DNA of 64,000 bases. Origin: Giesbergeria sp. Its GTDB lineage: Bacteria; Pseudomonadota; Gammaproteobacteria; Burkholderiales; Burkholderiaceae_C. A program made the translations under genes and the position numbers. Positions 9,223-18,142 of the stretch are shown here, piece after piece. The notes under the pieces were generated by a model. That model had not been told where the DNA came from. It did not search any database and saw only the letters and a program-made list of their open reading frames with translations. Position 1 is the first letter of the stretch, and each line of letters opens with the position of its first letter. The stretch lies in contig NZ_JAQUCA010000003.1 of NCBI RefSeq assembly GCF_028686475.1, positions 164,369 through 228,368 of the forward strand, read 5' to 3'.

Positions 9223-10598
9223 CCGATAGCCGTGGAGCTTGCTGGCGGGCGCACCCGGCTGGCCGGAAAATGCACACTAAAAGTTGAACCTTGGCCCAAT
9301 GTGCTTTGGATGTCTAAACTGGCATCGTGGCGTTGCAGTACATGTTTCACAATCGCCAGTCCTAAGCCTGTGCCGCCGGTCTCGCGTGAGCGACTGCGGT
9401 CGACGCGATAAAAGCGTTCGGTCAGGCGTGGAATATGCACCGCATCAATGCCGGGGCCAGTATCACGCACCGCAAACACTGCACTGCCATCGGCTTGCCA
9501 GCGCCAACTCACTTCAATCGTGCCACTGGCCGGGGTGTAACGCACCGCATTGCTGATGAGGTTAGACAAAGCGCTTTGCAGTTCCGTCTGAATACCCGCA
9601 ATCTCACCCATGCCTTCGGGTGGGGCAGGCAGCGGGAAAATCATGGTGTGGTGGCGTGTTTGGTTGCGCGTGAGCAACTGCGACAAAGCCCGGCCCTCGT
9701 CGGCACAATGCTCTAGCAGTTGGTGTATCGGCACCCAGCCCTCCATGCCCGGACGTGGGCTGTCTTCTAGGCGCGATAAGGTCAGCAGCCCCTGCACCAC
9801 GTTTTGCATGCGTGCTGCCTGTTGGGCCATCAAACCTAAATAGCGCGTTTGTTCTTCGCTGCTGAGTTGCAAGGTTTGCAAGGTCTCGACAAACCCCACC
9901 AGCACGGTGAGCGGCGTGCGGATTTCATGCGAGACGTTGGCGACAAAATCGCGCCGCATGGCCTCGGCTTGCTCTACGGCGGTGATGTCGCGTGAAATCA
10001 TCAGCTTGCGCCCCTTGCCATGCGGATACATCTGCACTGACAAGCGCACGGGCCGCGCTGGAGTGCTAAAGCGTCCTTGCAACACCACATCATGGCTGTA
10101 GTCTTTGCTGTTGCAATAAGCAGCAAAATCAGGGTCACGCACCAAGTTGCTCAATGATTGCAGGTGGTCGCGCTCGGCATCAAAGCCAAACTGACCGCAG
10201 GCCGTTTTGTTGCACCACTCAATGCGGCCTTCGGGGTCTAACAACACCAGCCCATTGGGCGATGCCTGCAAAGCGGCAAACACATCATCTAACCGCCGTT
10301 CACATTCTTGGACCTGCTGCTGCTGGGTGCGTAGCAAGCGGCGCACCCGATCCACCGCTTGGCCCCAGAGGCCGTGCATCCCTTGGGGCGCGGCCTCTAG
10401 CTCGCCGCCACGAAACCAATGCAATACCCGCGCTCCGCGCCACAAATCGCTGGCAAACCAGCACCAACCAGCAAAAGCACCCCCCACAGCAGCACCCCAA
10501 GCACCGGCATACCACCACCCCAGCAATAAACCCAAGGCTTGGCTCAAGGAAAAGATAAAAATGCGCCAAGCCATTGCAGTGATGGGAAAAGGGGTCAA
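9219..10598 (-). CDS. phoR: Phosphate regulon sensor histidine kinase PhoR
   Basis: 459 residues: two close N-terminal membrane helices (about 10-50) with almost no periplasmic loop, a linker, a PAS domain (about 105-205), and a HisKA domain with phosphoacceptor His224 in NVSHEIRTPL. The HATPase domain has N box NLISNAVRYT, G1 DTGPGID and G2 GGTGLGLAI. PhoR lacks its own periplasmic sensor and reads phosphate status through PstSCAB-PhoU, then phosphorylates PhoB. It lies 42 bases downstream of phoB at the end of the pst-pho cluster. ATG 10574 is a possible alternative start. Confidence 0.94.
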   Translation of the reverse strand: MTPFPITAMAWRIFIFSLSQALGLLLGWWYAGAWGAAVGGAFAGWCWFASDLWRGARVLHWFRGGELEAAPQGMHGLWGQAVDRVRRLLRTQQQQVQECERRLDDVFAALQASPNGLVLLDPEGRIEWCNKTACGQFGFDAERDHLQSLSNLVRDPDFAAYCNSKDYSHDVVLQGRFSTPARPVRLSVQMYPHGKGRKLMISRDITAVEQAEAMRRDFVANVSHEIRTPLTVLVGFVETLQTLQLSSEEQTRYLGLMAQQAARMQNVVQGLLTLSRLEDSPRPGMEGWVPIHQLLEHCADEGRALSQLLTRNQTRHHTMIFPLPAPPEGMGEIAGIQTELQSALSNLISNAVRYTPASGTIEVSWRWQADGSAVFAVRDTGPGIDAVHIPRLTERFYRVDRSRSRETGGTGLGLAIVKHVLQRHDASLDIQSTLGQGSTFSVHFPASRVRPPASSTAIG

Positions 10599-10640
10599 CG
10601 GGAAGGTAAAAAAACCGTGCTAGGCACTCGCTCAGGCTGC

Positions 10641-11348
10641 TCAGGCTTGCAGTAGCGCTTTGGGTTGGGCCGTGAGGCGGTAGCCCGCACCGCGCACCGT
10701 CTCGACCATGCTGCCAGCGATGCCCAAGGCTTCGCGCAGGCGTTTGACATGCACATCCACCGTGCGCTCTTCGATGAACACATGGTCACCCCAGACCTTG
10801 TCCAGCAATTGGGAGCGGCTATGCACGCGCTCAGGGTGTTTCATTAAATAATGCAGCAGCTTGAACTCGGTTGGCCCCACCTTGACCGGCTGCTCTTGGC
10901 ACGAGACCCGGTGCGTAGCGGCATCCAGCGTGAGAATGCCAATCGTCACGCTGTCTTGTAGCTGCTCGGGCGCGCGTCGGCGCAACACCGCCCGAATGCG
11001 CGCCAACAACTCTTGGGTAGAAAACGGCTTGGTGATGTAATCGTCCGCCCCGGCATCCAAACCAGCTACCTTGTCTGGCTCGTCGCCACGCGCGGTCAGT
11101 ATCAAAATCGGAATCGGCTTGGTGCGGCTATCGGCACGCCATTTGCGCGCCAGTGCCAAGCCACTTTGGCCCGGCAGCATCCAATCAAGCAAAATGACAT
11201 CGGGCAACACGGCATCGAGTTCGCGCTGGGCCGATTCACCATCTTCAGACCAAATCGGCGAAAAACCATTGTGGCGCAAATTGACGGCAATCAGCTCGGC
11301 AATCGCTGGCTCGTCCTCCACAATCAGCACACGGGGAAGTTGTTTCAT
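10641..11348 (-). CDS. phoB: Phosphate regulon response regulator PhoB
   Basis: 235 residues, OmpR/PhoB class. The receiver domain (about 5-120) has the acidic pocket VEDE, phosphoacceptor Asp55 in LLDWMLPG, LTARG and the conserved Lys in ITKPF. The C-terminal winged helix (about 130-228) contains LLHYLMKHPERVHSRSQLLD and VDVHVKRLREAL. PhoB binds Pho boxes and activates phosphate-starvation genes; candidate boxes are visible upstream of pstS. It sits 21 bases after phoU. Confidence 0.97.
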   Translation of the reverse strand: MKQLPRVLIVEDEPAIAELIAVNLRHNGFSPIWSEDGESAQRELDAVLPDVILLDWMLPGQSGLALARKWRADSRTKPIPILILTARGDEPDKVAGLDAGADDYITKPFSTQELLARIRAVLRRRAPEQLQDSVTIGILTLDAATHRVSCQEQPVKVGPTEFKLLHYLMKHPERVHSRSQLLDKVWGDHVFIEERTVDVHVKRLREALGIAGSMVETVRGAGYRLTAQPKALLQA

Positions 11349-11369
11349 CTTGGTGCCTGGTCTGAAGTG

Positions 11370-12077
11370 TTAGCGCAGCACGCTGGATTCAATCTCTTCC
11401 AGCGAGGTATGGCGCACATCCATTCCTTTGACCAAATAAATCACCAATTCGGCCATGTTTTTGGAGTGGTCACCGATGCGCTCAATCGCCTTGGCCAAAA
11501 ACAGTAAATCGAGGCTAGAAGAAATGGTGCGCGCATCTTCCATCATGTAGGTAATGAGTTTGCGGACAAAACCGTCAAACTCTTGGTCTATCAGGTCATC
11601 CTCTTTCAGAATATCCACTGCGGCTTTGGTATCGAGGCGGGCAAAGGCATCCAAGGCTTTACGCAATTGGGCCGATGCCATATCAGCGGCCACGCGCAAA
11701 TCCATGGTAGGCAAAGTACGTGGCACACCACCACGTTGCACAATAGATTTCACCATGCGCGCCATGCGACTGGCCTCATCGCCCATGCGTTCTAAATTGG
11801 CCGTGGCTTTAGAAACCGCCATCAGCAGGCGTAAATCGCGTGCTGTGGGCTGACGGCGGGCAATAATGGAGGCCAATTCGTGGTCAATTTCGACCTCCAT
11901 ATGATTGACTTTGGCTTCTAAGGTTTCAACCTGCTCTACCGCCTCTAGGTTGAAATTGGCAAAAGCCTCAATCGCTTGGCGAATTTGTGACTCGACCAAG
12001 CCGCCCAATTCCATGACGCGGGCCGAGACGCTGTTCAGTTCGCTATCGAACTGGGATGAAAGGTGTTTTTCGCTCAT
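11370..12077 (-). CDS. phoU: Phosphate signalling protein PhoU
   Basis: 235 residues forming the two three-helix-bundle repeats of PhoU, each with the metal-binding E/DxxxD-type signatures (LERMGDEASRMAR in the first, AIERIGDHSKNMAE in the second). PhoU links the Pst transporter to PhoR and keeps the Pho regulon off when phosphate is plentiful. It lies 15 bases downstream of pstB, as expected. Confidence 0.97.
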   Translation of the reverse strand: MSEKHLSSQFDSELNSVSARVMELGGLVESQIRQAIEAFANFNLEAVEQVETLEAKVNHMEVEIDHELASIIARRQPTARDLRLLMAVSKATANLERMGDEASRMARMVKSIVQRGGVPRTLPTMDLRVAADMASAQLRKALDAFARLDTKAAVDILKEDDLIDQEFDGFVRKLITYMMEDARTISSSLDLLFLAKAIERIGDHSKNMAELVIYLVKGMDVRHTSLEEIESSVLR

Positions 12078-12092
12078 TGTGCGACTCCTTGC

Positions 12093-12884
12093 TTAGCCGA
12101 AGCGGCCCGTGATGTAATCTTCTGTTTCTTTGCGCTGGGGCTTGAAGAACATGCGTTCGGTTTCGCCAAATTCAATCAAATCACCCAAATACATATAGGC
12201 GGTGTAATCGCTGCAACGCGCGGCTTGCTGCATGTTGTGTGTCACAATCACCACGGTGTAATCGCTTTTCAATTCGGCAATTAACTCTTCGACCTTGGCG
12301 GTAGAAATCGGGTCTAACGCCGAGCAAGGCTCATCGAGCAGCAAAATTTCGGGCTTGATGGCAATGCCGCGCGCAATGCACAGGCGCTGCTGCTGGCCAC
12401 CCGATAGGCTAGAGCCATTTTGGTGCAGCTTGTCTTTGACTTCGTTCCAGAGGGCCGCCTTGTTCAAAGCCCACTCGACACGGTCTTCCATTTCGCTGGC
12501 ATTGAGGCTTTCAAACAGTTTGACCCCAAAAGCGATATTGTCAAAGATGGACATAGGGAACGGTGTTGGCTTTTGGAACACCATGCCCACCTTGGCACGA
12601 ATCAATGCTACGTCTTGTTTGCTGGTAAGTAAGTTTTCGCCATCCAACAAAATTTGGCCTTCAGCGCGCTGCTCGGGGTACAACTCGAACATGCGGTTAA
12701 AGGTGCGTAGCAGGGTAGATTTACCACAACCCGAGGGGCCAATAAAAGCCGTTACCTTGTTGGCCGGAATATCCAAGTTAATATTTTTTAGCGCATGGAA
12801 TTTGCCATAATAAAAATTTAAATCACGCACCGTGAGCTTGGCATCGGTGCTTGCCACGGGGGCAACGTGGGCAGAAGAAGTCAT
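12093..12884 (-). CDS. pstB: Phosphate ABC transporter ATP-binding protein PstB
   Basis: 263 residues with Walker [11 protein letters not shown]-loop [11 protein letters not shown], signature [13 protein letters not shown], Walker [14 protein letters not shown] and switch His in [10 protein letters not shown]. It energises phosphate import through PstC-PstA. The start at 12884 leaves a short Thr/Ser/Ala leader before the conserved domain. The gap to pstA is 15 bases. Confidence 0.98.
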   Translation of the reverse strand: MTSSAHVAPVASTDAKLTVRDLNFYYGKFHALKNINLDIPANKVTAFIGPSGCGKSTLLRTFNRMFELYPEQRAEGQILLDGENLLTSKQDVALIRAKVGMVFQKPTPFPMSIFDNIAFGVKLFESLNASEMEDRVEWALNKAALWNEVKDKLHQNGSSLSGGQQQRLCIARGIAIKPEILLLDEPCSALDPISTAKVEELIAELKSDYTVVIVTHNMQQAARCSDYTAYMYLGDLIEFGETERMFFKPQRKETEDYITGRFG

Positions 12885-12899
12885 GCAACAATCCTTGTC

Positions 12900-13781
12900 T
12901 TATTTTTGGCGCGTTAGCACGCGCGCCAGAATATTGAGTCCGAGTACCGCCAGCGTAATCAGGAACACACCGGCCCAAGCCAGATGTTGCCAATTTTCGT
13001 AGGGACTCATGGCAAATTTGAAGATGGTGACCGGCAGGCTGGCCATCGGTTTGGAGAGGTCAGAATTCCAGAATTGGTTATTCAGCGCAGTAAACAGCAG
13101 CGGAGCGGTTTCGCCAGCAATCCGGGCCACCCCCAGCAACACGCCCGTAATCACGCCAGCACGGGCGGCGCGCAGCGTCACCATCGTGATAACTTTCCAT
13201 TTGGGCGTACCCAAAGCATAGGCGGCTTCACGCAGGCCAGCGGGCACCAACAACAGCATATTTTCTGTCGTGCGAATCACCACCGGAATCACAATCAGCG
13301 CCAAAGCCAGCACGCCAGCGTAGCCCGAGAAGCTCTTGAAGCGCGCCACCACCACCGCATAAACAAACAAACCAATCACAATACTCGGGGCAGAGAGCAA
13401 AATATCGTTCACGAAGCGGGTGGACGAAGCCAACCAACCGCGTGGATTATATTCGGCCAAGTAAATACCTGCCAAAATACCAATCGGTGTACCGATAAAG
13501 GTAGAAAGTGCCACCATAATGAAGGAGCCATAAATGGCGTTGGCAATACCCCCTTCATCGTTGGGCGGCGGAGTCATTTCGGTAAACAGGGCAATGCTCA
13601 GGCCGCCCACCCCCAAACGGATGGTTTCCCACAAAATCCAAATCAACCAAAATAGGCCAAAAGCCATCGCCCCCAGCGATAAAGTAAGGGCAATTTGATT
13701 AACGCGCTTACGGCTGTTGTAGCGCGCTTGGCGTGCTTGGGTTTGCGCTGCACTATGGCTTGAAGCAGGTACTGCGCTCAT
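12900..13781 (-). CDS. pstA: Phosphate ABC transporter permease PstA
   Basis: 293 residues with six predicted membrane helices and the EAA-type loop [19 protein letters not shown] that contacts Pst[21 protein letters not shown] is typical of PstA. Its ATG overlaps the pstC stop by four bases, so the two permeases are translationally coupled and form the membrane channel as a heterodimer. Confidence 0.97.
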   Translation of the reverse strand: MSAVPASSHSAAQTQARQARYNSRKRVNQIALTLSLGAMAFGLFWLIWILWETIRLGVGGLSIALFTEMTPPPNDEGGIANAIYGSFIMVALSTFIGTPIGILAGIYLAEYNPRGWLASSTRFVNDILLSAPSIVIGLFVYAVVVARFKSFSGYAGVLALALIVIPVVIRTTENMLLLVPAGLREAAYALGTPKWKVITMVTLRAARAGVITGVLLGVARIAGETAPLLFTALNNQFWNSDLSKPMASLPVTIFKFAMSPYENWQHLAWAGVFLITLAVLGLNILARVLTRQK

Positions 13782-14806
13782 GTGCGGGTTCCTTCGTTCT
13801 TTTGCAAGCTGGCCAGCAGCACTTTAGACAAGGCCAATACCACAAAGGTAATAAAAAACAGCACCAGACCCAAGTAAATCAAGGAGGCTTGGTGCAGCCC
13901 TTCACCGGCTTCGGCAAACTCATTCGCCAAGGCCGAGGTAATGCTGTTGGCCGCTTCAAACATCGACAAAGAATCCAGCTGGTTCATGTTACCAATCACA
14001 AAGGTAACGGCCATTGTCTCGCCCAAAGCGCGGCCCAAACCCAACATAATGCCGCCCAAAACACCTGTTTTGGTAAACGGCAATACCACTTTCCAGACCA
14101 CTTCCCAAGTGGTAGAACCCAAGCCATAGGCTGATTCTTTTAGCAGCGGTGGTGTGACTTCAAACACATCGCGCATCACGGCGGCGATAAAGGGAATCAC
14201 CATGATGGCCAAAATAATGCCAGCGGACAAAATACCAATACCTACCGGCGGGCCAGACACCAAAGCGCCCAAATAGGGTACGCCGCTAAACCAGTTTTGC
14301 AGCGGCTGTTGCACATAGGTGGACAAAATAGGGCCAAACACCATCAGGCCCCACATGCCATACACGATGGAGGGCACAGCAGCCAATAACTCGATGGCTG
14401 TACCCAGTGGGCGCTTGAGCCACGCGGGTGAGAGTTCGGTTAAAAACAGTGCGATACCAAAACTGACGGGCACGGCAATCAGCAAAGCGATGATAGAAGT
14501 GGCGATGGTGCCATAAATCATCACCAAACCGCCGTACTCATCTTGCACGGGGTCCCAAACGGAACTGGTTAAAAAGCCCAGCCCGTATTTAGAAATAGAG
14601 GGCCAAGCCCCTGCCACCAGCGAGGCCATGATGCCCAACAACAGCAGCAGCGTCAGGATGGCGGCCCCACGGGCCAGCCAGCCAAATATACGGTCGGCCA
14701 ACATGCCAGACATCATCATCGGCTTGCGGGGAGGAATAGGCTTGGGTTGCACGTGGGGTTCTGTTTGAACCGACATGCTCCCGCTGACGGGCATCGTTGT
14801 GGACAC
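13778..14806 (-). CDS. pstC: Phosphate ABC transporter permease PstC
   Basis: About 342 residues with six membrane helices, the segment [13 protein letters not shown] of PstC, and the EAA loop [21 protein letters not shown] chose GTG 14806 because AAGG lies nine bases upstream; an in-frame ATG at 14839 falls right against the foot of an intercistronic hairpin and has no ribosome-binding site, and ATG 14794 is also possible. It partners PstA. Confidence 0.94.
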   Translation of the reverse strand: MSTTMPVSGSMSVQTEPHVQPKPIPPRKPMMMSGMLADRIFGWLARGAAILTLLLLLGIMASLVAGAWPSISKYGLGFLTSSVWDPVQDEYGGLVMIYGTIATSIIALLIAVPVSFGIALFLTELSPAWLKRPLGTAIELLAAVPSIVYGMWGLMVFGPILSTYVQQPLQNWFSGVPYLGALVSGPPVGIGILSAGIILAIMVIPFIAAVMRDVFEVTPPLLKESAYGLGSTTWEVVWKVVLPFTKTGVLGGIMLGLGRALGETMAVTFVIGNMNQLDSLSMFEAANSITSALANEFAEAGEGLHQASLIYLGLVLFFITFVVLALSKVLLASLQKNEGTRT

Positions 14807-14844
14807 GTTGAGTAGCCTTGAGGAGAAATAAAAATGCAAGCACC

Positions 14845-14883
14845 GGCGGCACTGCTGGAGCTAGGTGCGCCAACAGTGCCGCC
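14845..14883 (-). terminator. Intercistronic hairpin between pstS and pstC
   Basis: A perfect 10-bp inverted repeat, GGCGGCACTG with CAGTGCCGCC, encloses a 19-base loop eight bases after the pstS stop. A T-rich stretch (TTTTTATTT) follows about nine bases later on the transcribed strand. It probably causes partial termination or protects the pstS message, giving more binding protein than permease, as known for many ABC operons. Confidence 0.55.
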
Positions 14884-14891
14884 AGCTACCA

Positions 14892-15935
14892 TCACTTGTA
14901 GGCGATAGCCTTGCCCGAATCGTCTTTGATGTTGTCGGCCCAAGACTTGGCCACCATGTCTTTCACCACGTTGGGCAGAGGCACATAGTCCAAATCGGCA
15001 GCAATCTTGTCGCCGTTTTTGTAGGCCCAGTCAAAGAACTTGAGCGAAGTGGCTGCATCGACCGCCTTATCGGGGGTCTTGTGCATCAAGATGAAGGTGG
15101 GGTTGGTGATGGGCCAAGTGGCTGCACCGGGTTGGTTGGTCAAAATCAGATAGAAGCTCTTGGGCCAGACAGCGCCAGCGGCAGCAGCTTTGAAGGCATC
15201 GTCTTCGGGGGCGACAAACTGGCCTGCTGCGTTTTGCATCAGGGCATAGTTCATCTTGTTTTGCTTGACGTAGGCGTATTCAACATAGCCAATCGAGTTG
15301 GGCAGGCGGCCGACAAAAGCGGCTACGCCTTCGTTGCCCTTGCCACCCGCACCGGTGGGCCAGTTGACGGCGGTACCTTCGCCGACCTTGGTTTTCCACT
15401 CGGTATTTACCTTAGACAGGTAATTGGTGAAAATAAAGGTGGTGCCAGAACCATCAGCGCGGCGCACCGGCGAGATGGTGGCATCGGGCAGGGCCAAACC
15501 AGTGTTGATGGCTTGGATGGCCGGGTCATTCCACTTGGTGATTTTGCCCAAATAGATGTCGCCCAGCACTTGGCCGTTGAGCTTGAGTTGTCCGGGGGCA
15601 ATACCCTTGACGTTAATCACCGGCACCACGCCACCAATCACCATTGGGAATTGGGTCAGGCCCTTCTTTTCCAGGTCTTCTTCCTTCAAAGGCATGTCCG
15701 AGGCACCAAAGGCCACGGTTTTGGCCTCAATTTGGCGCAAACCCGCACCCGAGCCTACCGATTGGTAGTTGATTTTGATGCCGGTGGCTTTGTTGTAATC
15801 GGCTGCCCATTTGGCATACAGCGGTGCCGGGAAGGTGGCACCAGCGCCCGTGACTTCTTGTTGCGCCATTGCAGCAGAGAATGCTCCAGCACCGATAACA
15901 CCAGCGACCAGCACGCGAATCATGGACAGTTTCAT
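14892..15935 (-). CDS. pstS: Phosphate-binding periplasmic protein PstS
   Basis: 347 residues with a signal peptide cleaved near AMA/Q (about residue 24). The mature protein begins QQEVTGAGATFPAPLYAKWA, the classic PstS opening. Phosphate-site segments include YQSVGSGAG, FGASDMPL and RADGSGTTFIFTNYL. It delivers phosphate to PstCA. AGAGG lies upstream of the ATG. It is first in the pst-pho cluster, with Pho-box-like repeats about 130 bases upstream, so phosphate-starvation induction is expected. Confidence 0.98.
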   Translation of the reverse strand: MKLSMIRVLVAGVIGAGAFSAAMAQQEVTGAGATFPAPLYAKWAADYNKATGIKINYQSVGSGAGLRQIEAKTVAFGASDMPLKEEDLEKKGLTQFPMVIGGVVPVINVKGIAPGQLKLNGQVLGDIYLGKITKWNDPAIQAINTGLALPDATISPVRRADGSGTTFIFTNYLSKVNTEWKTKVGEGTAVNWPTGAGGKGNEGVAAFVGRLPNSIGYVEYAYVKQNKMNYALMQNAAGQFVAPEDDAFKAAAAGAVWPKSFYLILTNQPGAATWPITNPTFILMHKTPDKAVDAATSLKFFDWAYKNGDKIAADLDYVPLPNVVKDMVAKSWADNIKDDSGKAIAYK

Positions 15936-16067
15936 GGGAAAAACCTCTCAGGTTAGAAAGTACAGTTGCTGGTGACTCTAAAAGCCGTTTGTGACAACGT
16001 TGTGACATGCTTCACACTCGGAGTTTTTTGTTCTTCTTCGTAGAAATCGCTTTTTCTCTCGCCCCTG

Positions 16068-16105
16068 CCAGCAGATATATGACAGCTTCGTCATGGTAAT
16101 GTCAT
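16068..16105. promoter_or_regulatory. Divergent Pho-box-like repeats between pstS and ppx
   Basis: On the minus strand (16085 to 16068) CTGTCAT-ATAT-CTG matches the first 14 positions of the enteric Pho box, pointing to pstS. On the plus strand (16088-16105) TCGTCAT-GGTA-ATGTCAT gives two half-sites (5/7 and 6/7) with the correct 4-base spacer, pointing to ppx, followed eight bases later by CATAGT as a possible -10. The consensus is enteric; PhoB binding here is inferred. Confidence 0.55.
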
Positions 16106-16149
16106 GATTGCTGCATAGTCTTGAGGCATTGGCCCACCTGCACCACTCC

Positions 16150-17634
16150 ATGCACAATGCAACATTGCTCGCCGCTGTCGATCTTGGGTCGAACAGCTTT
16201 CGTCTGGAAATTGGCCGCTTCGAGCACGGCCACATCCAGCGCGTTGAATACCTCAAAGAGACCGTGCGCCAAGGCAACGGGCTGGACGATGACCGCAACC
16301 TGACCCCTGGGGCCATGCAGCGCGGCTGGGATTGTTTGGCGCGTTTTGCCGAGCGGCTGGCCGATTTTCCGCGCGCCCAAGTGCGCGCCGTGGCCACGCA
16401 AACCCTGCGCGATGCCCGCAACCGCGAAGTCTTCTTGCAACGGGCTATCCAAATTTTGGGCCACCCGATTGAAGTGATTTCGGGGCCAGAAGAAGCGCGT
16501 TTGATTTACCAAGGGGTGGCGCGCATGTTGCCGCAGTCGGACGAGCGCCGTTTGGTGGTAGATATTGGCGGACGCTCCACCGAGCTGATTTTGGGCCAAG
16601 GCTTTAACGCCCAGGCCGTGGCATCGTTTCGTGTGGGGAGCGTGGCGTGGTCTAGCCGCTATTTTGAGAATGGGCAATTTACCCCCCAAGCCTTTCACAG
16701 CGCAGAAATTGCCGCCAAGGCGGTATTAGACGAAGCCTTGGTGTCTTACCATCCCAGCACGTGGGAGGTGGCCTATGGCTCCTCGGGCACGGTGGGGGCG
16801 GTGGGCGATATTTTGTTGGCGGCTGGCTTTGCACCTGCGGGCACCATCAGCCGCGAAGGGCTAGATTGGCTGCAAGAGCGCTTGCTACGCGCCCAAAGTG
16901 CCGACCGTATCCGTTTGGATGGTCTCAAAGACGAACGCCGCGCCGTGATTGGTGGTGGCCTGAGTGTGTTGCGCGCCCTGTTCGATTTGTTGGGCATTGA
17001 GCAAATGCAGGTGGCCCAAGGCGCTTTGCGCCAAGGCGCACTGTACGACCTGATTGACCGCGAGCAACCCGAAACCGACCTGCGAAGCTCCACCGTGCGC
17101 GCCCTGATGGAGCGTTTTGCTGTCGATATGGCCCAAGCCGAACGGGTGGAGCGGGTCGCTTGTGGCCTGTTTACCCAAGCCGCCCCCCAAGCCAATCCGC
17201 ACGCGCTACGCAAACTGGCGTGGGCGGCACGCCTGCACGAGATTGGCTGCCGTATCTCGCACAGCTATTCGCACCGGCATGGGGCCTACATTTTGGACAA
17301 CACCGATGTGGCCGGTTTTTCGCAACCCGAGTTGCACCGCTTGGGCCTGCTGGTGTTGGGCCACCGGGGCAAGGTACACAAGCTAGAAACCGATTTGGAA
17401 GATGCCACTTTTGCCCTGCAACTGCTGTGCTTGCGCTTGGCCGTGGCTTTGTGCCATGCCCGGCGTGACCCTGAAGTAGAGGGCTTACAACTGGAGGTGC
17501 AAGGCAGCAGTTTTGCCTTGCAAACCCCGCCCGGCTGGGCCGACCGCTATCCGCAATCGACCCACCTACTACGCGAAGAAGTGCAAACCTGGCTCAAAAC
17601 CCCGTGGATGCTGCTGCTGGACGCGCAGCCCTGA
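16150..17634 (+). CDS. ppx: Exopolyphosphatase (Ppx/GppA family)
   Basis: 494 residues. The N-terminal actin-like ATPase fold has phosphate-1 loop AAVDLGSNSFRLEIGRF, LSVLRALFDLLGIEQMQV and the acidic ISGPEEARLIYQGV with phosphate-2 VVDIGGRSTELILG. A C-terminal HD-like helical domain follows (about 310-490; ARLHEIGCRISHSYSHRH). The family removes terminal phosphates from polyphosphate and can hydrolyse pppGpp. ATG 16150 is preferred because it starts right before the conserved domain and leaves room for a Pho-controlled promoter; ATG 16108 would abut the Pho box. It neighbours pst and ppk1, consistent with polyphosphate turnover. Confidence 0.94.
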   Translation: MHNATLLAAVDLGSNSFRLEIGRFEHGHIQRVEYLKETVRQGNGLDDDRNLTPGAMQRGWDCLARFAERLADFPRAQVRAVATQTLRDARNREVFLQRAIQILGHPIEVISGPEEARLIYQGVARMLPQSDERRLVVDIGGRSTELILGQGFNAQAVASFRVGSVAWSSRYFENGQFTPQAFHSAEIAAKAVLDEALVSYHPSTWEVAYGSSGTVGAVGDILLAAGFAPAGTISREGLDWLQERLLRAQSADRIRLDGLKDERRAVIGGGLSVLRALFDLLGIEQMQVAQGALRQGALYDLIDREQPETDLRSSTVRALMERFAVDMAQAERVERVACGLFTQAAPQANPHALRKLAWAARLHEIGCRISHSYSHRHGAYILDNTDVAGFSQPELHRLGLLVLGHRGKVHKLETDLEDATFALQLLCLRLAVALCHARRDPEVEGLQLEVQGSSFALQTPPGWADRYPQSTHLLREEVQTWLKTPWMLLLDAQP

Positions 17635-17664
17635 CACCCGCAACGCCCCCAAGTGAGGGCAAGG

Positions 17665-18126
17665 TTAGAGTAACTCGGGCGATTGCACCGTCACCAGCAC
17701 GGTTTCAGTTTGCTCTAGTTTTTGCCGTTGGTGCAGCCACCACACTGCCCCCTTGCGAATCGAGCATTCGCCAGTCTGTATGCCCAGCAACTGGGCCGCT
17801 ACCTGCCCCAGCATGGGCTGGTGGCCCACCACCAGCACGGCCCCTTTGGCATCGGGCCAGCGGGCCAGCTCTAACAACTCGTGCGGCGAGCCATCGGGCA
17901 GCAGCTCGGCGCGCAGCTTGTATTTGCGCTCTAGGGCGCGCACGGTTTGCTCGGTACGCATGGCGGGGCTGGCCAACACACGCAAGTTGTCGGGCAGGTG
18001 CTTACGCAGCCATGCGCCCATGCGCGCAGCTTGCTTTTGGCCGCGTGGGGTTAAAACACGCTGCAAGTCGTCTTGCCCATCCACCAAGTCGTAGGCTTCG
18101 GCATGGCGCCACAAAATTAAGTCCAT
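17665..18126 (-). CDS. sixA: SixA-type phosphohistidine phosphatase
   Basis: 153 residues of the histidine phosphatase superfamily, with the N-terminal catalytic RHAEAYD motif (His8), LTPRGQKQAARMGAWLR, LASPAMRTEQT and the second catalytic His in VLVVGHQPMLGQ. SixA dephosphorylates phosphohistidine domains in E. coli (ArcB, PTS). It lies 16 bases downstream of ppk1 on the same strand, so the two are likely cotranscribed. PPK1 itself works through phosphohistidine, but any link is inference. Confidence 0.9.
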   Translation of the reverse strand: MDLILWRHAEAYDLVDGQDDLQRVLTPRGQKQAARMGAWLRKHLPDNLRVLASPAMRTEQTVRALERKYKLRAELLPDGSPHELLELARWPDAKGAVLVVGHQPMLGQVAAQLLGIQTGECSIRKGAVWWLHQRQKLEQTETVLVTVQSPELL

Positions 18127-18142
18127 TGGGGTCTCCGGTTGA

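Noticed and set aside
14865..15956. Plus-strand open frame of 363 codons opposite pstS
   Set aside because: It mirrors pstS, which has every PstS motif and a signal peptide on the other strand.
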